From NCBI GenBank assembly GCA_033765305.1, contig JANRID010000016.1, forward strand, positions 186,001 through 250,000: 64,000 nt of DNA, read 5' to 3'. Shown here in pieces: positions 37,538 through 46,592 of the stretch (its first letter is position 1; each line of letters begins with the position of its first letter). A program made the translations under genes and the position numbers. Origin of the DNA: RDXT01 sp033765305. GTDB lineage: Bacteria; Bacteroidota; Bacteroidia; J057. A model generated the notes under the pieces. It worked only from the letters and a program-made list of their open reading frames with translations, ran no database searches and had not been told where the DNA came from.

Positions 37538-38575
37538 ATGAAAAAGTGGCTTTCGCGTCCGGTGGTGTGGCTGGCTGTCCTGGCGGCAGCAGCGCTGCTG
37601 ATTATTCCCTACTACCGCAAGGTGTTTGCGCCGAATACCGTCACGCCGGACGGCAAGCCGGCGGAGCTGCTCATCTATACCGGCTGGGACTACACCTCGG
37701 TGGGCGACCAGCTGATCAAGCAGAAGCTGCTGCGCGACGCGAAAAGCTTTCACTGGGTAGCCGAGCGCATGGGATACCCCGGCAATGTGCGCCCGGGCCG
37801 CTACCTGATCCCGGATGGCATGAGCAACCGCGCGCTGCTGACGCTGCTGCGCTCCGGCAAGCAGGCGCCGGTGCGCTTTACCTTCGTCAAGTTCCGCACC
37901 CGGGAGCAGCTGGCGAACTATGTGGATGAAAAACTGGAGATGAACGCTGCCGACCTCCTGGAGGTGATGTCGGATGCCGGCTACCTGGACCGTTTCAATG
38001 GCCTGACGCCGGAGACCGCGATCTCGGTATTCATTCCCAATACCTACGAGGTGTACTGGAATGTGACCCCCCGGGACTTCTACAAGCGGATGTACACCGA
38101 GTACCAGACCTTCTGGAACGACGAGCGCAACCGCAAGCGCGAAAAGCTGGGCCTGAACCGCATCGAGGTGATGACGCTGGCGTCCATCATCGAAGAGGAA
38201 ACCAACCAGCAGGACGAGAAGCCGGTGATGGCCGGCGTGCTGCTCAACCGCATCCGCAAGGGCATCAAGCTGGAGGCCGATCCTACGGTGCGCTTCGCAG
38301 TCGGCGACTTCACCATCCGGCGGGTGCTGCAGGAGCATCTGCAGACCGATTCGCCCTACAATACCTATCTGTACCCCGGCATTCCGCCCGGGCCCATCTG
38401 CACGCCGTCCATCGCATCGGTGGATGCGGTGCTCAACCCGGAGAAGCACGGCTATTATTTCTACTGCGCCCGGATCGACGGGACGGGGTACCACCATTTC
38501 TCCGCCACCTTCGAGGAGCATCTGGCCTACGCAAACCAGTACCGGAGCAGCCTCAATCAGCGCGGAATCCGCTGA
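37538..38575 (+). CDS. mltG: Endolytic murein transglycosylase MltG
   Basis: 345 residues. One N-terminal membrane helix (about 8-25), a LysM-like domain, and the YceG catalytic domain with the conserved Glu in LASIIEEETN and the C-terminal GIPPGPICTPSIASVDAVLNP. Cleaves nascent peptidoglycan strands at the inner-membrane face of the periplasm. Confidence 0.95.
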   Translation: MKKWLSRPVVWLAVLAAAALLIIPYYRKVFAPNTVTPDGKPAELLIYTGWDYTSVGDQLIKQKLLRDAKSFHWVAERMGYPGNVRPGRYLIPDGMSNRALLTLLRSGKQAPVRFTFVKFRTREQLANYVDEKLEMNAADLLEVMSDAGYLDRFNGLTPETAISVFIPNTYEVYWNVTPRDFYKRMYTEYQTFWNDERNRKREKLGLNRIEVMTLASIIEEETNQQDEKPVMAGVLLNRIRKGIKLEADPTVRFAVGDFTIRRVLQEHLQTDSPYNTYLYPGIPPGPICTPSIASVDAVLNPEKHGYYFYCARIDGTGYHHFSATFEEHLAYANQYRSSLNQRGIR

Positions 38576-38732
38576 GCGGCGGGTATTCTGGCACGCATTT
38601 TGCCAAATGTGCACAGGCGCCGGGCCGCTTCCGGCGTCTGCAATGCTTGTATCCTCATCCTGATCCGCATCCGCCCCGGACGGATATTCCGTCTGTATGA
38701 AACGCTGAAAACCTTACATATTTAATCTGTGT

Positions 38733-38766
38733 CCGAAATCCAGATTTGTCTGGCGTTCGGGCTTTT
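38733..38766 (+). terminator. Terminator-like hairpin downstream of mltG
   Basis: Two 5-bp helices (38733-38737 with 38756-38760, and 38740-38744 with 38749-38753) separated by a 2x2 internal loop, then GCTTTTT. It lies about 155 nt past the mltG stop. Confidence 0.55.
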
Positions 38767-39004
38767 TGCATGGATAACCTGCGTTTTTGGGGCTAAAAAG
38801 GCAGGCGTATGCAGGAAGGCTGATGAGCAGGCCTGAGTCATTCTTACATTTTTATCTGAATGAGTTGTTTAGACCGTCCATGCGTCCGGAATGACCGTTC
38901 GCCCCGGTAAACAAACCGTTCGCGCACTTCAGCTCATCATTCGCCCGCCCGTGCCCTATCATTGTACTCGAAAGGGCGATAATCCTGGATTACAAGAGCA
39001 AGGG

Positions 39005-39051
39005 CTAGGGTAGATTCTCCCCGTTGGGGATAGAATCCCCTAGTTTTTTTT
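39005..39051 (+). terminator. Strong Rho-independent terminator or attenuator before the LytS-like gene
   Basis: Stacked helices CTAGGG/CCCTAG (39005-39010 with 39038-39043), GATTCT/AGAATC (39013-39018 with 39032-39037) and CCCC/GGGG (39019-39022 with 39026-39029) are followed by eight T (39044-39051). It ends about 70 nt before the kinase ATG, so it may attenuate that gene or end a small upstream transcript. Confidence 0.75.
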
Positions 39052-39118
39052 GATTTATACCTGCCGGTTGCCGATTCTTTTGCAATTTACCGCACGTAGG
39101 CCGTAAACGGCGCAGCGC

Positions 39119-41527
39119 ATGTCACGAACTGGTTCTCTACACTATGCTGCCCTGGGGGTGTTTGTCCTGGGACTTGCATGGATGATGTTGCGCTTCTATC
39201 AGGAAGCAGCGGCCATCCGGTCATACCGGATCGATCCGGATCTGAAGGGGGAATTCGAGGGGAACGACTGGGTCAACTGGGAAGATACGCCCAAGGGCGT
39301 GATTGCGGCGGATGTGCATCCGCTGCCGTCGTACAAGCCCACCGACCGAGGCCGGATCCGCCGGGGCGACCGCCTCCGCAGCGTGGACTATACCGAGATC
39401 ACGCAGGCCGAGGTGGCGGAGCAGATTTTTGCCGCTGCCCGGCCCGGCTATGCCTTTGTGGTGATCCTGGAGCGCACCGACCCGTACTCGCTGACGGTGG
39501 AGGAGGTTCGGACCTACATCAAGAACGGCTTCCGCCTGGCCTTTTCCTTCAACTCCTACGCGGTGTACTGGCACATCGGCGGCTGGATGGTGGGGGCGGG
39601 CTTCTTCGTGGCGCTGATCATGCTGGCGATCCTCTTTCCCATTGCGCGCAGCAACTGGCGGGGTTCGCTGTCGCTGCTGGGCATGGTAGCGGTGGCGCTG
39701 ATCTTCTTTCTGGTGCAGCTGTTTCATCACCTCTATCTGATCGTGGAGAGCGATCTGGAGAGCATCCGGGTCGAAAAGGCCTACGCGCTGCTGTACAGCG
39801 TGCTGCTTTTCGGCTATGCGGCGTGGTATTTCCGCTACAAATCCGGGCTGCGGGCCTGGTACTGGATGCTGCCTTCGGCGGCGGCGGGGATCTTCCTGCT
39901 GGCGTCGTATGCGCAGTGGATCTGGGCCGACCGCCAGATGCGCTTCTATCACGACCTGATCGAGCGCAGCGCGCTGCAGTATTTTCTGCTGCACCTGGCC
40001 GCAGCGGTGCTGCTCTCGCTGGCGGACGGCAGCCGCCGCTCGCTGCGGAGCCTGAGCGCCCTGCTGGGCGTCTCGGTGCTGGCCCTGGCGGGCTTCGCGC
40101 TGTACAGCGTGCCGCAGGCGGCGGCGGGGCTCCTGCGCGAGCATGCGCTCATGGGCGTCACGATGCTGATGTTTTTCCCCCTGGTCAATGCCGCCTTCCC
40201 GCAGCTGCAGTTCGGCAAGGTGAGCCTCGTCATCACCCAGACCATCCAGTACCTGGTGGCGCTGGTGGTGAGCATCGTGCTCTTTCTGCTCATCCGGCAG
40301 CTGTTCGACTACATCCGCCCCGGCATCCAGTACCGGCAGCTGATGGAGTTTACGGTATTTCTCCTGCTCATTGCCCTGCTGCGGGTGGTGTACCTGGCCA
40401 ATGAAAACCGCTTCACCAAGTATTTCGTCTCGGCTCAGCGGGAGCGCGACACCAAATTCCGGAGCTTCATTGCCCGCATTCCGCAGTACACCAATTCAGC
40501 CGGGCTGCGCAGCGACCTCGAAGCGCAGCTGATGGAATTTTTCAACGCCGAGTCGGTGTATTTCTGGTGGAGCACCGACGAGCCGGAGACCGAAGCCGCG
40601 CAGCAGGATTTCCGCTGGTACGAGGATCTGTACCTGGCGCTGGTAGGCGGGCATGCGGTATGGTCGAGGACCAAGGAAATCTCGCCCTTCCCGCTGGAGG
40701 AGGAGATGGAAAAGCGCCTGCTGCGCACGCCGTACTCGCTGGTGACGCCGGTGACGGTGGACAAGGAGACCTATGCGCTGCTGATGCTCGGGCGCAAGCG
40801 CCGGGGCGTGTACAACCTCTACGACCTGGAGCTGATTTCCCAGCTCGTGCAGCAGACGCAGCTCACGCTCAATGTGCTCCAGCTCGTCAACCGCGAAAAG
40901 GAACTCATCCAGCAGACCTACGAGGCCAACCTCACCGCGCTGCGCTCGCAGATCAATCCGCATTTCCTCTTCAATACCCTCAACTCCATCGGCGAGCTGG
41001 TGCACGAATCTGCCGACCTCGCCGAGCAGGCGGTGCAGAAGCTGGCCTATATTTTCCGGTACACCCTGCGGATGTCCAGCCAGAACTTCGTGACGCTGGC
41101 GGAGGAGATGAGCCTGATCCGCACCTATCTGGACCTGGAAAAGATCCGCTTCGGCGACCGGCTGGAGAACCGGATCCAGGTAGGGCCGGAGGTGAACGAT
41201 GTGCCGATCCCGGCTTTCATCCTTTCGACCCTGGTGGAGAACTGCATCAAGCACGGGGTGTCTAAAATACTGGGCAAGGGAATTGTGTCGGTGACTGCTT
41301 TTAAGGACGGAGAATTTTTGGTGTGCGAAGTGGTGGACAATGGCCCGGGCATCGACCTGAGCCGCCTGCACAAGAGTACGGGCCTGAGCAACAGCATTGC
41401 CAGGCTTGAAAATATTTATAATCTCAAACATCTCCTGTACTTCGAAAATACGGGCAACGGCACCTATGTGCGGCTGAAGATCCCGCTGGCAGAAAAAACG
41501 GCCCCTGCGCCTGTTTCGGGGGCTTGA
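39119..41527 (+). CDS. LytS-type sensor histidine kinase with extracytoplasmic PDZ-like domain
   Basis: 802 residues. One N-terminal helix, then a periplasmic PDZ-like segment (about 70-118, RGRIRRGDRLRSVDYTEI), six or more membrane helices (about 150-420), a GAF-like region and a His_kinase domain with QINPHFLFNTLNSI (H near 615). The ATPase has the N-box VENCIKHG and DNGPGID. This kinase class partners LytTR regulators, and one follows 141 nt downstream. The signal is unknown; the PDZ-like domain points to periplasmic peptide or protein sensing, which is inference. Confidence 0.92.
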   Translation: MSRTGSLHYAALGVFVLGLAWMMLRFYQEAAAIRSYRIDPDLKGEFEGNDWVNWEDTPKGVIAADVHPLPSYKPTDRGRIRRGDRLRSVDYTEITQAEVAEQIFAAARPGYAFVVILERTDPYSLTVEEVRTYIKNGFRLAFSFNSYAVYWHIGGWMVGAGFFVALIMLAILFPIARSNWRGSLSLLGMVAVALIFFLVQLFHHLYLIVESDLESIRVEKAYALLYSVLLFGYAAWYFRYKSGLRAWYWMLPSAAAGIFLLASYAQWIWADRQMRFYHDLIERSALQYFLLHLAAAVLLSLADGSRRSLRSLSALLGVSVLALAGFALYSVPQAAAGLLREHALMGVTMLMFFPLVNAAFPQLQFGKVSLVITQTIQYLVALVVSIVLFLLIRQLFDYIRPGIQYRQLMEFTVFLLLIALLRVVYLANENRFTKYFVSAQRERDTKFRSFIARIPQYTNSAGLRSDLEAQLMEFFNAESVYFWWSTDEPETEAAQQDFRWYEDLYLALVGGHAVWSRTKEISPFPLEEEMEKRLLRTPYSLVTPVTVDKETYALLMLGRKRRGVYNLYDLELISQLVQQTQLTLNVLQLVNREKELIQQTYEANLTALRSQINPHFLFNTLNSIGELVHESADLAEQAVQKLAYIFRYTLRMSSQNFVTLAEEMSLIRTYLDLEKIRFGDRLENRIQVGPEVNDVPIPAFILSTLVENCIKHGVSKILGKGIVSVTAFKDGEFLVCEVVDNGPGIDLSRLHKSTGLSNSIARLENIYNLKHLLYFENTGNGTYVRLKIPLAEKTAPAPVSGA

Positions 41528-41668
41528 GGCACGGCTTTTGCGCAAGGAGTCAAACGGAGGCCGGAATATGCCGGCGGATGTTGATCATTTACGAACATTG
41601 TCGTTCTTTTTCCCCGGAATTTTTATTCAATTCGCATACACCGATCAAACCTATACCCTCAACGAGCT

Positions 41669-42436
41669 ATGTCCAAGCTGCGTGTCCTGATTGCAGACGA
41701 TGAATTGCCTGCCCGCAACAAAATGAGCCGCCTTCTGCAGAAGATGGAGGACGTCGAAATTGTCGCCATGGCGGAAAACGGCCTCGATGCCCTGGAGCAG
41801 ATCCATACCCACAAGCCCGATCTCGTATTCCTCGATATCGAAATGCCGGGCATGAACGGCCTCGAAGTCGCTGAAAATATCGACCTGGACGACATGCCTG
41901 CCGTCGTATTCGCGACCGCCTACAGCGAGCATGCCATCAAAGCCTTCGAGATCAACGCGCTCGACTACCTGCTCAAGCCCTTCTCCGAAGACCGCCTCCG
42001 CGCGACCATCGAGAAGGTGCTCGAAAACAAGCCCAAGGCTGCGCTCGACAAGTCCAAGGTCTCCGAAATCCTCAGCTCCGAATACGGCGAGGAGCTCCGC
42101 GGCCCCTTCTCCAACAAGATCCCCATCCCCACCCGCGACCGCTACAAGCTGCTCGACTATGCAGAAGTTGTCTGCATCGAGGTGGAGGAGCGCAGCGTGC
42201 GGCTGTTTACCAAGGACAAGTCCTACCTGCTCAACTATACGCTCGATACCTTCGAGCGCAAGCTGCCCCAGGACCAGTTCTTCCGCGTCAACCGCTCCTG
42301 CATCATCGGCCTGAGCCATGTGAAGGAGATCGTGATCTGGTTCGGCAACCGCTTCAAGATCATCCTCTCCAACGACAAGGAGGTAATCAGCAGCCGCGAG
42401 AAGTCCAAGGTGCTCAAGCAGGTGCTCAAGTTCTGA
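41669..42436 (+). CDS. LytTR-family response regulator
   Basis: 255 residues. Receiver with DD at 10-11, D56 in LVFLDIEMPG, T83 and K103. The C-terminal LytTR DNA-binding domain (about 150-255) has the typical FFRVNRSCIIGLSHVKEI. Cognate output of the adjacent LytS-type kinase. It binds direct-repeat targets not identifiable here. An 11-bp hairpin follows its stop. Confidence 0.95.
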   Translation: MSKLRVLIADDELPARNKMSRLLQKMEDVEIVAMAENGLDALEQIHTHKPDLVFLDIEMPGMNGLEVAENIDLDDMPAVVFATAYSEHAIKAFEINALDYLLKPFSEDRLRATIEKVLENKPKAALDKSKVSEILSSEYGEELRGPFSNKIPIPTRDRYKLLDYAEVVCIEVEERSVRLFTKDKSYLLNYTLDTFERKLPQDQFFRVNRSCIIGLSHVKEIVIWFGNRFKIILSNDKEVISSREKSKVLKQVLKF

Positions 42437-42459
42437 GCCAGCCCGTGCAGGATATCCCG

Positions 42460-42484
42460 GAAAGCCCCGCCCTGCGGGGCTTTC
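42460..42484 (+). terminator. Terminator after the LytTR gene
   Basis: An 11-bp perfect stem (42460-42470 with 42474-42484) with 3-nt loop; the right arm ends in CTTTC. It lies 23 nt past the stop. Confidence 0.7.
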
Positions 42485-42583
42485 GCATGTTCCGGCGCTT
42501 CGGGCGGAAAAATATTTCAGATCTGCGAAAACGTTTGCGGGATTCTGCGTACATTTCCGTACGTGTATCAGCAAGGTTATGGT

Positions 42584-43456
42584 ATGGAAGCGATCGGACA
42601 CATCTTTGAACGCGCCTGTGCAGCCAGCGGCGGCCAGGTGGTGAGCGCGGAGCCGGCCCGCAGCGGCTTGCTGCTGCGGGCACGCTGGCAGTCGGCTGCC
42701 GCCCGTATTCGGCAGGGGGACATGGTGCATTGCGGGATTGCAGCACACATCGGAACGGAACTGAGCTATTACCTCTACTCGGAGCGGCTCGTATGCACCA
42801 ACGGCGCTGTCAGGCGGCACGCAAAGCTGGCCCGCAGCCTGCCCGTGCCCGAAACGGAGGCAGAATTTCTCGAAAGCCTGATGCCCGCCATTGCCTGGGC
42901 TTCCGCCGGCACCGCTGCGCAGCAGCATGCGCAGGATCTGGCGCAGAGCATGTCCATTGAGATGACGCCGGAGCTGAACGGCTGGGTGGCCGAGCAGCTG
43001 ATGCTGATGGGCGGCCAGCAGGAAACGGAGGCGATTGCCGCCCGGGTCGAAGCGGCATTCGCCGAGGAAGACCAGCGGATAATTGCCGCGTATATCGAAG
43101 CACGCCGCCAGTACGTCCGCGCAGCAGCCATGCGCCAGCAGCACCGCACCCTCTTCGATGCGGTGCAGGCCGTGACGGCTGCGGCCCGCGATACGGAGGA
43201 TCCGGTGCTGAAATGGTCGCTGGAGCGCCTCGGAGGCGACCTGCTCGACTACGGCCTGGCAGCCGGGCCTGCACCCGCCCCGCACAGCGGCAGCGGGTAC
43301 GGCGAGCCCTGGACGGCTCTGGAGGAAGAATCCGCCGCCCGCCTGTTTGCTGCACGCGTCGCAGGAGCCGTACAGCCCCGTCAGCAGAGCCGTGCAGCTT
43401 CAGCGGCAGCCTCAGACAGCCGGTTCCTGCGCCTGCCTACTGAGCCAGTGCGATAA
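42584..43456 (+). CDS. DUF932-like hypothetical protein
   Basis: 290 residues from ATG 42584; a GTG seven codons upstream is in frame. The segment GDMVHCGIAAHIGTELSYYLYSE followed by RLVCTNGAV resembles DUF932 proteins, a family common in phages and plasmids. The C-terminal half is helical and Ala/Gln-rich. A TACATTTC element near 42550 fits a -7 promoter. No other phage gene is nearby, so it may be a domesticated copy. Its 3' end overlaps the convergent RidA gene by 20 nt. Confidence 0.55.
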   Translation: MEAIGHIFERACAASGGQVVSAEPARSGLLLRARWQSAAARIRQGDMVHCGIAAHIGTELSYYLYSERLVCTNGAVRRHAKLARSLPVPETEAEFLESLMPAIAWASAGTAAQQHAQDLAQSMSIEMTPELNGWVAEQLMLMGGQQETEAIAARVEAAFAEEDQRIIAAYIEARRQYVRAAAMRQQHRTLFDAVQAVTAAARDTEDPVLKWSLERLGGDLLDYGLAAGPAPAPHSGSGYGEPWTALEEESAARLFAARVAGAVQPRQQSRAASAAASDSRFLRLPTEPVR

Positions 43457-43817
43457 CCGAGATCTCGACATTGACCTGCTTCGGGAGGCCCGCCACAGCG
43501 ACGGTCTCCCGTGCAGGGTATTCGCCCTCGAAGTAGGAGCCGTACACGGCATTTACCGCCGCAAAATCCTCCATCGTGCGCAGAAAAATCGTGGTCTTCA
43601 CGATGTGGCGGTAGTCCAGCCCGGCTGCGCGCAGAATGGCGCCGAGATTTTGCATCACCTGATGGGCTTCGGCGGCAATGTCTGTCTGAACCAGCGCCCC
43701 GCTGGCGGGATCGATGGCGATCTGCCCGGATACGAACAGAAATCCGCCTGCCTTGACCGCCTGATTGTACGGGCCGATGGGATCGGGTGCCCCGGAGGTG
43801 TTGATCAGTTCTTTCAT
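43437..43817 (-). CDS. RidA family reactive intermediate deaminase
   Basis: 126 residues, the usual length. GPYNQAVKAGGFLFVSGQI, the active-site Arg in YPARETVAV and the C-terminal VNVEISVIAL are present. Hydrolyses reactive enamine/imine intermediates to ammonia and ketoacid. The neighbouring small membrane gene ends 33 nt upstream on the same strand. Confidence 0.95.
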   Translation of the reverse strand: MKELINTSGAPDPIGPYNQAVKAGGFLFVSGQIAIDPASGALVQTDIAAEAHQVMQNLGAILRAAGLDYRHIVKTTIFLRTMEDFAAVNAVYGSYFEGEYPARETVAVAGLPKQVNVEISVIALAQ

Positions 43818-43850
43818 CTCGATGCTGCTGGGAAGTACCTGCCTGGGGGT

Positions 43851-44141
43851 TCAGGCACCGCTGCGCACCCCCCGGAACTGCTGGACAATCCAGCGTCCGA
43901 TGCGCTTCTGCTTGTCGTAAAAGTACTGAAATTTTCCGAACAGAAACGCGTAGGCCAGCAGCAGTACCTGATAGATGGGTGTGATGAGCACGATATAGGT
44001 AATCACATACCAGACGGTGCCCGGCGTCAGGCCGGTAACGGGCATGATCCACTTGGGAAAGATCGCTGCGGTGGTGCCGGTGACGGCGAATACCAGCAGG
44101 ACGATTCCGTAGTGCTGCCAGTCCTGTTTGCGGTCTGCCAT
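43851..44141 (-). CDS. Small membrane protein, DUF6787-like
   Basis: 96 residues from ATG 44141. Two membrane helices: GIVLLVFAVTGTTAAIF and YVITYIVLITPIYQVLLLAY. The second is followed by FLFGKFQYFYDKQKRIGRWI, which resembles a small Bacteroidota family annotated DUF6787. Function unknown. Start chosen over the longer frame because the upstream hairpin at 44193 would otherwise be translated. Confidence 0.65.
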   Translation of the reverse strand: MADRKQDWQHYGIVLLVFAVTGTTAAIFPKWIMPVTGLTPGTVWYVITYIVLITPIYQVLLLAYAFLFGKFQYFYDKQKRIGRWIVQQFRGVRSGA

Positions 44142-44192
44142 AGGGAAAAAGGGGTTACAGGGAGTTAAACCCCGAAACCCCGGACAAGGTTT

Positions 44193-44219
44193 CAGGGAGA
44201 CGCAGACTGCGTCTCCCTG
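44193..44219 (-). terminator. Hairpin after the secreted hypothetical gene
   Basis: A 12-bp perfect stem (44193-44204 with 44208-44219) and 3-nt loop, 24 nt past the stop of the gene at 44244-44891. No T-run follows on the minus strand. Confidence 0.6.
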
Positions 44220-44243
44220 GTACAGATAGCTATGCAAGCGGAG

Positions 44244-44891
44244 TTAGGGAATCAGGGGAAGCGCGGGCTCGGCGCCGCGGATGCGCACCTGCGCATCGGG
44301 GGCAATCGCCAGCACCGACCGGGGGCTGAGGACGAGGTCCCGGCTGATTTCGAGGCGGGAAAACCGGATTCCGTTGAATTCGGAGCGGTTGTCGAAATCG
44401 AGGGCAGCAAGGCAGCTGCCGTAGTTGTCGAAGCGTCCGCCGTTGATGAGCGAAGCCGCAGACTGAAAGCTGGCGCCGCGGCTGTTGAGCGTATAGGCAC
44501 CGCTGCGGGCTTCGTAGCTTTTGAGGGAGGCAGCGGAGGCCATGCGGTTGAACAAGCGGCCGGCATTGGACACCTGATCTGCGAGCAGGGTTCCGTGGTT
44601 GTCGAGCAGGGCGCCTGCTTCGATCTGCAGCATGCCGCCCGGCATGTGGAAGGTGACGCCCGAAGCAATTTCAAGCACGCCCTGGATCACGAGGCGGCGG
44701 CCGCCGAAGGCGCCGTGGGAAAGGAGCACGGCCCGGTCTCCCGCCCGGAGCGTATCGCCCGGATAGGCCGGCGACCAGTTGGCCGGATTTTCATAAAATG
44801 CGTCTTCGGTTGCGGAAAACACATACTCGGCAGCAGCAGCAGGTGTAAAGAACGAGATCAGGGTAAGCAATACGAACCCGAAATATTTCAT
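44244..44891 (-). CDS. Secreted hypothetical protein, probable beta-helix
   Basis: 215 residues with signal peptide MKYFGFVLLTLISFFTPAAA. The body alternates short strands and turns with repeated Asn/Gly (LDNHGTLLADQVSNAGRLFN, LINGGRFDNYG), as in right-handed beta-helix or G8-like surface proteins. No T9SS sorting domain at the C-terminus, so it may stay in the periplasm. Its own promoter is visible upstream. Confidence 0.6.
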   Translation of the reverse strand: MKYFGFVLLTLISFFTPAAAAEYVFSATEDAFYENPANWSPAYPGDTLRAGDRAVLLSHGAFGGRRLVIQGVLEIASGVTFHMPGGMLQIEAGALLDNHGTLLADQVSNAGRLFNRMASAASLKSYEARSGAYTLNSRGASFQSAASLINGGRFDNYGSCLAALDFDNRSEFNGIRFSRLEISRDLVLSPRSVLAIAPDAQVRIRGAEPALPLIP

Positions 44892-44938
44892 ATGGCAGTG
44901 AAGGTAAGTCAGGGGGATGTTCCGTAAACCTTACACTG

Positions 44939-44946
44939 CAAACATA
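44939..44946 (-). promoter_or_regulatory. -7 element of the secreted hypothetical gene
   Basis: On the minus strand TATGTTTG is an exact TAnnTTTG element, placing transcription start about 40 nt before ATG 44891. Confidence 0.5.
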
Positions 44947-44949
44947 CGC

Positions 44950-44992
44950 ATCGCGCCCTGGCTCCGGAGAGAATCCGGCGTCAGGGCGCGAT
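44950..44992 (-). terminator. Terminator of the FKBP gene
   Basis: An 11-bp perfect outer stem (44950-44960 with 44982-44992) enclosing a smaller CCGGA/TCCGG hairpin, about 70 nt past the stop of the isomerase gene. Confidence 0.6.
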
Positions 44993-45063
44993 TTGAACGG
45001 GCGGAATGAATAAAAGCAGCGCTCAACGGTCAGGATCTTACACGGCCTGCCGCATCCGGGCGC

Positions 45064-45768
45064 TTACTTTACTTCCAGGAGTTCTACATCGAAGATCAGG
45101 GTCTGATTGGGGCCGATGTCCTGCCCGGCGCCGCGGGAGCCGTAGGCCAGATTGGCGGGGATGTAGAGCTGCCACTTGGCGCCGGCCTGCATAAGCTGCA
45201 GGGCCTCCGTCCAGCCGCTGATGACGCCCTGCACGGGAAACTCTACGGGCTCGCCCCGCTTGTAGGAGCTGTCGAAGATTTTTTCATTCAGCAGGCGGCC
45301 TTCGTAATGCACGCGCACCGTGCTGGTGGCCAAAGGCCGTGCGCCGGTGCCCGGGCGGAGCACCTTGTACTGCAGGCCGCTGGCCGTGGTCACGACGCCG
45401 GGCTTCTGCTTGTTTTCAGCCAGGAAGAGGTCGCCTTCCTGCTTGTTGCGCTCAGCCTGCTCCGCCATGCGCTTCTGCTGGGCGGCCTGGGCTTCGCGGC
45501 GGAACATCATAAAGTACTGCTGAGTCTGCTGCTCGTCCAGTTTCGGTTCGGCAGGTGTCTCCATCGATTCGCGGATCCCGACCAGCACCGCTTCGAGATT
45601 CACCTCCACGCCGGAGGCCTTGACCCCGCGGGCCAGGTCCATGCCGAGCGCGTACGAAATGCTGTCCATCCGGGTCTTGAGTTCCACTTTTCCGCCCTGC
45701 TGGGCAGCGGCAGGCACGCTGAAGGCCGCTGCAAGCAGCAGGACCGGAAGTGCGCGGTTCAATTTCAT
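45064..45768 (-). CDS. FKBP-type peptidyl-prolyl isomerase, FkpA/Mip-like, secreted
   Basis: 234 residues. Signal peptide (MKLNRALPVLLLAAAFSVPAAA), N-terminal helical dimerisation domain (about 28-125) and FKBP domain (about 135-234) with VRVHYEGRLL, FDSSYKRGEPVEFPV, VISGWTEALQLM and YIPANLAYGSRGAG. Periplasmic folding catalyst and chaperone. Length is typical. Confidence 0.95.
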   Translation of the reverse strand: MKLNRALPVLLLAAAFSVPAAAQQGGKVELKTRMDSISYALGMDLARGVKASGVEVNLEAVLVGIRESMETPAEPKLDEQQTQQYFMMFRREAQAAQQKRMAEQAERNKQEGDLFLAENKQKPGVVTTASGLQYKVLRPGTGARPLATSTVRVHYEGRLLNEKIFDSSYKRGEPVEFPVQGVISGWTEALQLMQAGAKWQLYIPANLAYGSRGAGQDIGPNQTLIFDVELLEVK

Positions 45769-45922
45769 AGGTTTCAGGTTAGTCGATCAGCTCTGAATCG
45801 GGCCGAAAGATGGCAGGATTAATCGGGATTCACAACTGATGCGCGGAGATGCCAAAACCGGCACCCTGTGGAGGGGCGCCGGTGGCGGAAAGAACGGAAT
45901 GGGCTATGACTCGACAAACAAT

Positions 45923-46366
45923 TCAGGAGCGAGGGCGGGGCCGGGGCGTATTTCCAGGGCGGTTGCTGTTCGGGGCAGGGCGGTAGGGCGGGCAGTCGGG
46001 CGCAGGCCGAGGGCGGACGATGACGACGTTGGGGCGGTGCCAGGGGTTGACCGGGTTGCCGAAGGCGTCGAAGCCGTAGTATCCGTAGGGCGGGTAAGGT
46101 GCCACGCGGCCGAAGCGGGCGCGCTCGTAGAGTTCCTGCTTGCGCTGCTCTTCGGCAATGACGGCGCGCAGGCGGCGTTTTTCCATTTTCCAGCGCCGGC
46201 GCTCATACGCCGACATATCGGACTTGTCGCGGGCGCGGAGCTCCACCAGATCGCGGGCGGCACGGTCGAGCCGTTCCACGTTCGCCTGCGGCAGCGCCGG
46301 CAGCGCGATGGTGAGCAGGAAGGCCGAGATCAGGGCAGGCTTCAGCAGTTTCAGGAAAGGTTTCAT
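45923..46366 (-). CDS. Secreted basic hypothetical protein
   Basis: 147 residues. Signal peptide (about 1-27), then a highly charged helical region (RRRWKMEKRRLRAVIAEEQR) and a Pro/Tyr/Arg-rich tail (PYPPYGYYGF). I recognise no family. The composition suggests an envelope-associated protein; this is inference. Confidence 0.55.
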   Translation of the reverse strand: MKPFLKLLKPALISAFLLTIALPALPQANVERLDRAARDLVELRARDKSDMSAYERRRWKMEKRRLRAVIAEEQRKQELYERARFGRVAPYPPYGYYGFDAFGNPVNPWHRPNVVIVRPRPAPDCPPYRPAPNSNRPGNTPRPRPRS

Positions 46367-46592
46367 GGCAGGTCAGATTAGCTTGAGTGTGGGGCAAAGC
46401 CGGTACATTATACCTGAACGCAATGCATATCAGCAGGTTAGCTCATAACCAACAGCTGTGCAGATCCAGGCTGCGTCCGTGCGGGATGGGATTCCCGGCG
46501 TGTGTGACAGGCTGCATACACGGGCGCAGTTCCGGTTTGGGGATTCCGGTCCGCAGCCGTAAGTTTACGGCAAGATCTCACCGTTTGTGCCC

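Larger units (their letters stand above)
38576..39118. other. 543-nt intergenic region, AT-richer, no supported ORF
   Basis: I find no credible coding sequence in either strand. It is visibly richer in A and T than its surroundings. It contains two terminator-like hairpins in + orientation, listed separately, with about 240 nt between them that could encode a small RNA or a leader. Confidence 0.6.

Noticed and set aside
44988..45000. GCGATTTGAACGG resembling a tRNA T-loop
   Set aside because: No acceptor stem or anticodon arm can be formed around it; it belongs to the terminator hairpin flank.
45006..45194. 62-codon ORF on + strand
   Set aside because: Overlaps the 3' end of the FKBP gene antisense; no motif or promoter.
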